This document shows positions 1 through 5,632 of a DNA stretch of 8,763 nt, piece after piece (positions within the stretch are counted from its first letter, which is position 1; each line of letters opens with the position of its first letter). This stretch comes from Bacteroidota bacterium (lineage in GTDB: Bacteria > Bacteroidota > Bacteroidia > J057): contig RDXT01000577.1 in the NCBI GenBank assembly GCA_004292985.1, positions 1 through 8,763 of the forward strand, written 5' to 3'. The notes below the pieces were generated by a model that was given only the letters and a program-made list of their open reading frames with translations, ran no database searches and was not told where the DNA came from. The translations under genes were made by a program, and so were the position numbers.

Positions 1-411
1 ACCGAGCGTTTTTCATTTAATACGGTTGTCAGTACCCTGATGGTCTGCGTCAATGAACTCACCGACCTCAACTGCCGCAAACGTGCGGTGCTGGAGCCGC
101 TGCTGGTGATTTTGTGCCCCTTTGCGCCCCATATCGCCGAAGAACTCTGGCATGTGCTGGGCCATACGGATGCCATTGTGCAGGCCTCTTTCCCGGATTA
201 CAACGCGAGTTACCTCACCGAATCCTCCAAAGAGTACCCGGTCAGTATCAACGGCAAACTGCGCACACACCTGACCCTGCCCCTCGACATTACAGAGGCC
301 GAGGTAAAAGCGATCGTGCTCGAACAGGAAGCCGTGAAAAAATGGATGGAAGGCAAGGAGCTCAAGAAACTTATTTTTGTGCCGGGAAGAATGGTGAATG
401 TGGTGGTGTAA
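1..411 (+). CDS. leuS: Leucyl-tRNA synthetase, C-terminal part (5' end outside window)
   Basis: This is the last 136 codons of a class I aminoacyl-tRNA synthetase that charges tRNA-Leu with leucine in the cytoplasm. The reading frame is open from base 1, so the catalytic core (HIGH and KMSKS motifs, editing domain) lies upstream of the window. What is visible is the helical anticodon-binding domain, including the characteristic stretch LCPFAPHIAEELWHVLG at about residues 39-55. The small C-terminal domain follows (VSINGKLRTHLTL, then EAVKKWMEGKELKKLIFVPGRMVNVVV to the stop). That ending, with KxIFVPGRxVNVVV just before the stop, is typical of bacterial LeuRS, so the 3' end looks intact. The gene is followed after 38 bp by the Uma2-like gene on the same strand, and I see no terminator hairpin between them. 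Confidence 0.95.
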   Translation, partial: TERFSFNTVVSTLMVCVNELTDLNCRKRAVLEPLLVILCPFAPHIAEELWHVLGHTDAIVQASFPDYNASYLTESSKEYPVSINGKLRTHLTLPLDITEAEVKAIVLEQEAVKKWMEGKELKKLIFVPGRMVNVVV

Positions 412-449
412 ATAACTTTTTTGTATCTTGGTGTGCATTAAATCCTGTT

Positions 450-974
450 ATGCATCTGCACACTGCCATACTAAGCCCCCAGCAATACCTCGCCGAGGAA
501 CGGATGCGGACGGGTGCCAGTTGGATTCACAATTTGATTGCGAGCAACCTGCACGTGCTGCTGGTAGCTTTGCTCCGGGAAAAAGGTTTTTTCGTTTCAC
601 AAAGCGACCTTCGCGTAAGTGATCCGCTCAGTAGCAGCTATCTGTATCCGGACCTGGTCCTGATCAGAGGAAAGGCCGCTTTTCTGGATAGTGAAATGGA
701 CACGCTGACCAATCCTTTTATTGTGATCGAGATATTGTCTCCTTCATCTGAAAGCTATGACCGGGGTGAAAAATTTGAAGTGTATCGCCAGATTCCCAGC
801 CTTCAGGAGTATGTGCTTGTTTCGCAGAAAAAAGCCTTAATCGAAAGCTTTTACCGCAATGATGCGGGCCGCTGGGAACTTAGCAGCGAAAACCAGCTTA
901 CGGCTGCCATGCACCTGCGCTCGGCAGAGGTGGAAATATCCTTATCAGAAGTCTATCGGGGCGTATTTGAATGA
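450..974 (+). CDS. Uma2 family (DUF820) PD-(D/E)XK endonuclease-like protein, short variant
   Basis: A 174-residue protein of the Uma2/DUF820 family, a PD-(D/E)XK nuclease fold of unknown physiological role, common in cyanobacteria and Bacteroidota. Visible core: YPDLVLI with the acidic D68, then PFIVIEILSPSSESYDRGEKFEVY with E94, D104, K108 and Y112, which matches the family pattern PDlvvv...lviEVlSpsT..D...K...Y. The N-terminus is unusual. The family normally reads YLxxE...KxEYxDGEIxAM.GAS..HN.I..NL. Here YLAEER (residues 13-18) runs almost straight into MRTGASWIHNLIASNL, so about 12-15 residues holding the conserved E-Y-x-D-G-E strand are missing without a frameshift. The ATG at 450 is the only sensible start: the frame is open upstream but overlaps leuS and has no nearby start codon. 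The gene overlaps the next one by 4 bp (ATGA), which suggests translational coupling. Confidence 0.85.
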   Translation: MHLHTAILSPQQYLAEERMRTGASWIHNLIASNLHVLLVALLREKGFFVSQSDLRVSDPLSSSYLYPDLVLIRGKAAFLDSEMDTLTNPFIVIEILSPSSESYDRGEKFEVYRQIPSLQEYVLVSQKKALIESFYRNDAGRWELSSENQLTAAMHLRSAEVEISLSEVYRGVFE

Positions 975-2014
975 GCATCTCCAGGCCTATCTCTGTTGCC
1001 ATGGTTGCCTACGGAATGTCGGGCAAGCTGTTTCATGCGCCATTGCTGGCGGTTCTTCCCGGTTTCCGCTTTCACAGTGTGTGGCGGCGGGGCGAAGAGG
1101 CCCGGCAGCGCTTTCCTTCGGTGAGGATCGCAGATAGCTTCGAAGACCTGATCGGCGACCCCGAGACAGAACTGGTCATTATCAACACGCCGGAGCCGAC
1201 CCACTACGAATATGCCCGCAAGGCCCTGGAGGCTGGCAAGCATGTGGTGGTCGAAAAAGCATTTACCGTTACGAGCGCCCAGGCCGATGAACTGATTGCG
1301 CTGGCAGATACCCGGAACCTGTGTCTGAGCGTCTATCACAATCGCCGCTGGGATGGTAATGCACTGACAGTGAGGCAGATAGTCGACGAAGGTCATCTGG
1401 GCAGACTGGTCGAATATGAGGCCCGCTACGACCGCTGGCGACCTGTGCGGGCCACTACCTGGAAAGAGACCCCCGGCGATGGCGTGAGCATTCTCTATAA
1501 CCTCGGCTCGCACCTGATTGACCAGGCGCTTGATCTTTTCGGCATGCCCGAACGCGTGTTTGCCGATATCCGCATGCAGCGCGACGGCGCAGAGACCCCT
1601 GACAATTTTGAACTGCTGCTCTTTTACCCTTCGCTCAAAGTGAGCCTCAATGCCTCATATCTCATGCGCGAGGCGGCTCCCCGCTACCGTATGCTGGGCA
1701 CAGAAGGTACCTATGTAAAATATGGCGATGATCCGCAGGAGGCTGCCCTGCTGGCAGGCGCGATGCCCGGCGGCCCCGGATGGGGCAAGGAACCCGCTTC
1801 GCAGGCGGGTATCCTCCACAATGGGGAGGGCAGACGGCTATTTCCTTCATTATCAGGAAATTATGTAGCCTATTATGAGCAGGTGTATCGTGCGCTCCGC
1901 GAGGGTGCGGCTGTGCCTGTGTCTGCCCGCGAGGGCCGCAATGTGATCCGCATCATCGAACTGGCGATGCAGAGCGCTGCGGAGGGCAGGGTAGTGGAAG
2001 TCAGCGAAAGATAA
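971..2014 (+). CDS. Gfo/Idh/MocA family NAD(P)-dependent oxidoreductase
   Basis: A 347-residue, full-length member of the glucose-fructose oxidoreductase/inositol dehydrogenase family, closest in feel to the YdgJ/YhhX/IolW-like branch. The N-terminal Rossmann fold carries AYGMSGKLFHAPLL (residues 13-26), where the first glycine of GxGxxG is alanine. The NTPEPTHYEYARKALEAGKHVVVEKAFT segment (about 72-99) contains the catalytic lysine K96, in EKA rather than the usual EKP. The C-terminal domain shows YHNRRWDGNALTVRQIVDEGHLG (122-144) and LYNLGSHLIDQALDLFG (175-191) with H181 and D184. Such enzymes oxidise a sugar or polyol, or reduce the matching ketone, in the cytoplasm; the substrate cannot be read from sequence. 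The start at 971 overlaps the Uma2-like stop in ATGA. The stop faces the dynamin gene with one base between. Confidence 0.93.
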   Translation: MSISRPISVAMVAYGMSGKLFHAPLLAVLPGFRFHSVWRRGEEARQRFPSVRIADSFEDLIGDPETELVIINTPEPTHYEYARKALEAGKHVVVEKAFTVTSAQADELIALADTRNLCLSVYHNRRWDGNALTVRQIVDEGHLGRLVEYEARYDRWRPVRATTWKETPGDGVSILYNLGSHLIDQALDLFGMPERVFADIRMQRDGAETPDNFELLLFYPSLKVSLNASYLMREAAPRYRMLGTEGTYVKYGDDPQEAALLAGAMPGGPGWGKEPASQAGILHNGEGRRLFPSLSGNYVAYYEQVYRALREGAAVPVSAREGRNVIRIIELAMQSAAEGRVVEVSER

Positions 2015-2015
2015 A

Positions 2016-3746
2016 CTACTCCATCGCTTCCAGTTCCCGGCTCAGTTCTTCGGAGCGCAGGCCCACGTCCGCAAATTGCTGCTCCATTTTTTCGGCATGC
2101 TTCTGCTCGCTTTGCAGCAGCGCATCAAAAGGCTCGAAATTTTTGTCAATCTTCTGGCGGATGTGCTTGATATAGGACTTGAGGCGCAGGTCCAGTTCCT
2201 GCCGGATGCGGTCGCGGCCTCTGCCGATTTCACTTTCGAAGCCGGAGATAATTTTTCCCCGCTTAAACATCACCGTTCCCCCTGCAAATAAAATTCCTGC
2301 TGCCGAAAGGATACCTCCTGTGATGTCTAATGCCGTGATCTGCGTAACGGCGGCCAGCACCGCGCCAATCACAGCCATGCCGCTGCCCGCAGCCAGATTG
2401 GGTGAGAAACCTGCCGCCTGCGGAAAGATATCCGTACCTGCAAACTGCTCGGTCTGGGTCATAAATCGTCCGAAACTCTCCTGCATATCGCGCAGCACCG
2501 AGCGGCGGCGGTCGGAGATGTCGCCAAAAATATCCTGTTGCGGCTTCAGAATGGACTGGCTGGTCTGGATTTTCAGGTCAATGATGCGCGCCATCTGGGT
2601 AATGGAGTCTGCGATGGTTTCCACGCCCTCAGTCAGATTGAGGGTAAACGAATGGTTTAGGTCGCGCTCAAGCTGGTGCATCAGGTTCTGGAGCCAGGCC
2701 TGGGGCGAGTCCGATTTGCTGAACACCGAGGCGACCGACTTTCGGGCAAGGCTGAAAAAGCCCAGGCCATCGCTGAGGTCGCGAAGCGCCTTTTGCGTTA
2801 CGCGCTCATAATCATTGATCATGTGGCCTGTGAGGGCATCTGCCATCTGCACCGAGCGTTCCTCCTGGTCCCGCAGGGTGTGGAGGATGTCTTCGCGAAA
2901 AGAGAGATCGGACTTGAGCTGCTGCTGGAGGTGGTCGAGGTCGAGGCGCGTTTTGCCATGGATGCCCATAGAAGTGGACAGGCTGCTGCGCAGTTTGAGC
3001 AGCCAGGCATTGCGCCCGGTGATGTGCTCTTTCAGCCATACATTCAGCGGCACAAAACCGCTTTCCTCCGTTTTACCTTCCAGTTCATATTTAGCCGAAA
3101 CCGGAAACACCTGCGGGGCGTTCATGCCTTTTTTCTCGGCGTGGCGGATCAGACCATTTATATTAACCTGCAAATCTTCGCGGCTCATCAGATCGGCCTG
3201 CTGGAGAATAAAGATGATTTTTTTCTGCCAGTCGCGGTGGATATAGTCAAAAAAGTCCCAGGCAGACTGCCGGTAGGGGTTTTTCGCTTCGAATACAAAA
3301 ACAACCAGATCGCTGCGGGGCACAAAACGCTCCGTAATCTCCTGGTGGTGAGCCTCTACGGTATTGGTGCCGGGGGTGTCCACGACCGAGATGTGACGCA
3401 GGATTTCTGCCGGCTGAAATATCTTAAGCAGATAGGGGTTTACGACCACCGTTTCAGGTTTTTCCCCGTAGAGCAGTTGCTGAATGGTATCCGTACAAGG
3501 ATCGGGGGCCACTTTGCAGACCTCGCCTTCGCCCAGTAACGCATTAATAAAGCTGCTTTTACCTGCTTTTACCTCACCGACAATTACAAACAGAAAAGGC
3601 TCGCTGAGGGTGTTGCGGAGTTCGCTCACGGTGGTGGCAAGCGCTTCGTTGCGGGTGTCTATCACCAGCTGGTGGAGGTCTTTCACCAGTTCGCCGAGGC
3701 GGATCAGGTAGGGTTTCAGCCCGGAATCCAGGAGATAGGGATTCAT
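2016..3746 (-). CDS. Bacterial dynamin-like GTPase
   Basis: A 576-residue dynamin-superfamily GTPase, probably a membrane-remodelling or membrane-surveillance protein at the inner face of the cytoplasmic membrane. The G domain is complete in order: G1 P-loop GEVKAGKS (residues 57-64), G2 threonine in DPCTDT (T85), G3 DTPG (123-126), a G4-like QQAD (182-185) replacing N/T-K-x-D, and SAK (217-219) at the G5 position. A long, heptad-rich helical region follows (about 250-450). Then comes a hydrophobic, Gly/Ala-rich segment (about 452-494) that is the likely membrane-inserting paddle or hairpin, and a final helical tail rich in Glu, Arg and Lys. This layout fits single-gene bacterial dynamin-like proteins. 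The ATG at 3746 fits a short N-terminal helix before the G domain. The stop is one base from the convergent oxidoreductase stop, and no terminator is visible there. A candidate promoter lies at 3775-3804. Confidence 0.9.
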   Translation of the reverse strand: MNPYLLDSGLKPYLIRLGELVKDLHQLVIDTRNEALATTVSELRNTLSEPFLFVIVGEVKAGKSSFINALLGEGEVCKVAPDPCTDTIQQLLYGEKPETVVVNPYLLKIFQPAEILRHISVVDTPGTNTVEAHHQEITERFVPRSDLVVFVFEAKNPYRQSAWDFFDYIHRDWQKKIIFILQQADLMSREDLQVNINGLIRHAEKKGMNAPQVFPVSAKYELEGKTEESGFVPLNVWLKEHITGRNAWLLKLRSSLSTSMGIHGKTRLDLDHLQQQLKSDLSFREDILHTLRDQEERSVQMADALTGHMINDYERVTQKALRDLSDGLGFFSLARKSVASVFSKSDSPQAWLQNLMHQLERDLNHSFTLNLTEGVETIADSITQMARIIDLKIQTSQSILKPQQDIFGDISDRRRSVLRDMQESFGRFMTQTEQFAGTDIFPQAAGFSPNLAAGSGMAVIGAVLAAVTQITALDITGGILSAAGILFAGGTVMFKRGKIISGFESEIGRGRDRIRQELDLRLKSYIKHIRQKIDKNFEPFDALLQSEQKHAEKMEQQFADVGLRSEELSRELEAME

Positions 3747-3774
3747 GTGGTGGGTAAATGGGGTGTATTCTGTG

Positions 3775-3804
3775 TAATGTTAGGAAAAAGCACGTGCTTT
3801 TCAA
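3775..3804 (-). promoter_or_regulatory. Candidate Bacteroidetes-type promoter of the dynamin-like gene
   Basis: Read on the minus strand, TTG (3802-3804) is followed by exactly 19 nt and then TAACATTA (3775-3782). The consensus is TTG-N19-TAnnTTTG. The upstream box matches fully; the downstream box keeps TA and the central TT but has A and A where T and G are expected. It would start transcription about 20-25 nt before the dynamin ATG. This is a partial match, so the call is tentative. Confidence 0.35.
3786..3801. promoter_or_regulatory. Perfect 16-bp palindrome inside the dynamin promoter spacer
   Basis: AAAAGCACGTGCTTTT is a perfect inverted repeat centred on CACGTG. It fills most of the 19-nt spacer of the candidate promoter, 40 bp upstream of the dynamin start. 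That placement suits a dimeric repressor's operator. It could also form a short hairpin in RNA reading through from the array. Seen directly: the palindrome and its position. The operator role is inference. Confidence 0.4.
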
Positions 3805-3812
3805 TCTCCTGC

Positions 3813-3860
3813 AAAAAGAAAAAACCAGGGGACTCATTCCATTGGAAGAATCAACCCCGG
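3813..3860 (-). terminator. Intrinsic terminator formed by the last hairpin of the array
   Basis: On the minus strand the final hairpin (3825-3860; inner stem TTCC/GGAA around AAT, outer stem CCGGGG/CCCTGG) is followed by TTTTTTCTTTTT (3813-3824). This has the form of a strong Rho-independent terminator. It would end transcripts from the TonB_C/TPR gene or from the array itself before the dynamin promoter. The three preceding hairpins are each followed by only five T residues and may be weaker or attenuator-like. Confidence 0.65.
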
Positions 3861-4031
3861 CCCTTGCTCTTAAAAACCAGAGGACTCATCCCATTGGGAG
3901 AATCAACTCCGGCCCTTGCTCTTAAAAACCAGGGGACTCACTCCATTGGAAGAATCAACCCCGGCCCTTGCTCTTAAAAACCAGAGGACTCACCCCATTG
4001 GGGGAATCAACTCCGGCCCTTGCTCTTAAAA
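3825..4031 (-). repeat. Four-unit tandem array of a conserved RNA-like hairpin (52-bp period)
   Basis: Four units begin at 3825, 3877, 3929 and 3981. Each is 52 bp (the last is 51). On the minus strand each reads AAGAGCAAGGGC, then a 36-nt hairpin, then TTTTT. The hairpins span 3825-3860, 3877-3912, 3929-3964 and 3981-4016. Architecture: 6-bp outer stem CCGGRG/CYCTGG, TT bulge on the 5' side, 5-bp GATTC/GAGTC stem with one U-G pair, one bulged T, 4-bp YYCC/GGRR stem, AAT triloop. Units 1 and 3 carry GGGG where units 2 and 4 carry GGAG, so the array looks like a duplicated dimer. Wobble pairs occur only when it is read as minus-strand RNA; on the plus strand they become A-C mismatches. The period is not a multiple of three, so it is not a coding repeat. 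The same hairpin occurs in the two RNA candidates at 7483 and 8084. I see no promoter matching TTG-N19-TAnnTTTG directly before it. Confidence 0.9.
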
Positions 4032-4217
4032 GCAGGCGCTCCGTACTTCGTATCAGCAGCGCCGCCGACGTTTAGCATAAGATCAAAAACCTTGCCGATT
4101 TTTTTTATGCATTTGAAAATTTGGCCAACTGCCCGCAACAGCACCCAAACCACATGTTTTTTCAACATGAATGGTTCATTTGCCCGAACGAATAGGCAAA
4201 TGGAAGCATCGGGGGCA
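4032..4217. other. Intergenic stretch with three simple inverted repeats, downstream of the TonB_C/TPR gene
   Basis: No gene is supported here. Three stem-loops are visible: CATTTGCC (4177-4184) with GGCAAATG (4195-4202) around a 10-nt loop; CATGTT (4153-4158) with AACATG (4164-4169) around TTTTC; and GGCGCT (4035-4040) with AGCGCC (4058-4063). The first lies 15 bp after the TonB_C/TPR stop on the minus strand but has no T tract, so it is more likely an mRNA 3'-end stabiliser than a terminator. The third lies immediately before the hairpin array. Confidence 0.4.
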
Positions 4218-5318
4218 TTATCTTTCGGCGAGCTGCTGGCATATCTGTGCCATAAGGCTCTGCGCATCGCTCAGCAGCGGCCCTTCCGGGTTGCGCCGCA
4301 GGGTTTCCTGAAGGCTTTCACAGGCAGCTTCTCCGGCGCCCAGCGATTGCAGCACCAGGGCCTTGCAAAAATAAGAGAGCGGCATTTCGGGATCGAGGTA
4401 AAGCGCTTCCAGAATATCGCCCAGGGCCTCTTCGTGGCGCCCCAGGCGCAGGTAGGCTAATCCCCTGTGATTCAATGCTTTCTGTTGCAGCTCGACAGCG
4501 CAGTTGCTGCTGAGCACCCAGTTGCAGTCGTCTATGGCCCGCAGCGGTTCGTCCATCTGCACAAATACCAGTGCGCGCTGGGCATGGGCCTGCAGGGACA
4601 GGTTCCGGAGAGCTTCGTCTTGTACGGGGAGCGTACGTATCCGCCCGATCACTTCGGAGTAGCTGCTGAGGGCATTGCGCCACTTTCCCTGGCAGGAATA
4701 TGCCTCCGCCCGGTGGTAAAAGGCACTTAACCCGGCAGCATAGGCCTCTTTTTTCGAATATTTGAGGGGCGCACGCCGGATACAGGCCGAAAATTGCTGA
4801 ATGGCATGCGTATATTCCTGAAGTTTCATCCATTCCAGCCCTGCGGCCAGCTCTGCGCGGGCTTTGCGCCCCGACCGAAAGCTCCACCCGGGGCTTTCGC
4901 TGGCATCTCTCAGGGATTTCCGGGCAAGGCTTCTGTCCATTTTCAGGTTAAATGAAAAAGGTACATTCACCCAGAATTTGACGGGACGCTCATCGCGCAG
5001 GGCAGGTGTAAACATGAGCTGTGACACACCGGCCTCCACCGCTTCGGTGAGCAGCGGATCTGCTGCGCGGGTGATGTAATGGCGCAGGTAGTGCCCCTGC
5101 TCATCCACAAGAACGCGGCAAAAAACCTTGCCTTCGATCCCGGACTTCATGGCCTTGACCGGATAGCCGATCTTTCGTTTTACGTCTTCAAAGTTGAGGG
5201 GCCGGGGTTCTTGCTGCACAAAAATAAAGTCGTGCACACCCGGCTCGGGGGAGGGGGTCTGAGACCAGGCAGAGAGTGTAAACATGAGCAGGAATACCGA
5301 GGCAAAAATACTTTTCAA
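4218..5318 (-). CDS. Secreted TonB_C-domain protein with C-terminal TPR-like repeats
   Basis: A 366-residue exported protein. Residues 1-20 (MKSIFASVFLLMFTLSAWSQ) are a typical signal peptide. Residues about 50-125 match the TonB C-terminal domain: YPVKAMKSGIEGKVFCRVLVDEQG, the eA(V).. segment, then LMFTPALRDERPVKFWVNVPFSFNL. The rest is alpha-helical with TPR-like pairs (AAGLEWMKLQEYTHAIQQFSACI at about 155-180, YHRAEAYSCQGKWRNALSSYSEVI, NHRGLAYLRLGRHEEALGDILEALYLDPEMP). There is no N-terminal anchor or proline-rich spacer as in true TonB, so it is unlikely to be an energy transducer by itself. A periplasmic scaffolding role is more plausible, though its partner is unknown. The start is TTG at 5318: an in-frame TAA lies three codons upstream, and the next in-frame ATG (5285) would destroy the signal peptide. 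I see no good promoter immediately upstream. Confidence 0.85.
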   Translation of the reverse strand: MKSIFASVFLLMFTLSAWSQTPSPEPGVHDFIFVQQEPRPLNFEDVKRKIGYPVKAMKSGIEGKVFCRVLVDEQGHYLRHYITRAADPLLTEAVEAGVSQLMFTPALRDERPVKFWVNVPFSFNLKMDRSLARKSLRDASESPGWSFRSGRKARAELAAGLEWMKLQEYTHAIQQFSACIRRAPLKYSKKEAYAAGLSAFYHRAEAYSCQGKWRNALSSYSEVIGRIRTLPVQDEALRNLSLQAHAQRALVFVQMDEPLRAIDDCNWVLSSNCAVELQQKALNHRGLAYLRLGRHEEALGDILEALYLDPEMPLSYFCKALVLQSLGAGEAACESLQETLRRNPEGPLLSDAQSLMAQICQQLAER

Positions 5319-5570
5319 CGTAAATTATTTTTCTTGTTGGTTTCTCCAATTTCGTAAATATGTGAATCCCTTTTTCAGCCGTGTGTGCTGTGGATGGATA
5401 AAAAGACTGTATGAATTGTTAGAAATAGCGCGTTACGGTGCGCATGTTGTCAATGAAAGGGGTAAATTAATTTAATGTTAATATATTTTAAACTGAATAA
5501 TACTTTTGACATATGTAATGAATGCTTCCGATTGGGATACATTCCGGCGGCTGAGGATGTTTGATCGGGG
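5319..5570. other. AT-rich intergenic region without a gene
   Basis: This separates the TonB_C/TPR start from the terminator of the vWA gene. It contains an AT-rich stretch (about 5460-5515) with the 12-bp palindrome TAAATTAATTTA (5463-5474), which could be an upstream activating or bent-DNA element for the minus-strand gene. A TACTTTTG box at 5501-5508 on the plus strand has no TTG 19 nt upstream and no gene downstream. On the minus strand a TTGACA...N17...CGCTAT arrangement exists (about 5420-5450), but it does not fit the Bacteroidetes promoter consensus. No convincing promoter, RNA or ORF is seen. Confidence 0.5.
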
Positions 5571-5579
5571 GCAAAGAAT

Positions 5580-5608
5580 AAAAAAGCCCCGGAAGATCAT
5601 TCCGGGGC
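5580..5608 (-). terminator. Intrinsic terminator of the vWA-domain gene
   Basis: On the minus strand a perfect 9-bp stem, GCCCCGGAA (arm 5600-5608) with TTCCGGGGC (arm 5586-5594), encloses a 5-nt loop. Six T residues follow immediately (5580-5585), then further T-rich sequence. It lies 24 bp beyond the stop codon of the vWA gene. This is a textbook Rho-independent terminator. Confidence 0.92.
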
Positions 5609-5632
5609 ATGGTGTCTGTGCTTGGCTGGGTA

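Noticed and set aside
2676..3539. A 287-codon open frame on the plus strand, antisense to the dynamin gene
   Set aside because: The opposite strand encodes a complete GTPase domain. The plus-strand product has no domain and no plausible start region.
3672..3977. An open frame on the plus strand running through the hairpin array
   Set aside because: The 52-bp period shifts the frame in every unit, so the repeat is not conserved as peptide. Variation follows base pairing instead of codons.
3825..4031. CRISPR array
   Set aside because: The units are directly contiguous hairpins with no unique spacers between them, and no cas gene is nearby.
4007..4267. An 86-codon minus-strand frame overlapping the end of the TonB_C/TPR gene and the array
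   Set aside because: It overlaps a supported gene in another frame and runs into the repeat array; no domain or start signal is seen.
5420..5450. TTGACA-N17-CGCTAT on the minus strand as promoter of the TonB_C/TPR gene
   Set aside because: It follows the E. coli layout, not the Bacteroidetes one supported elsewhere in this window, and the -10 match is poor.
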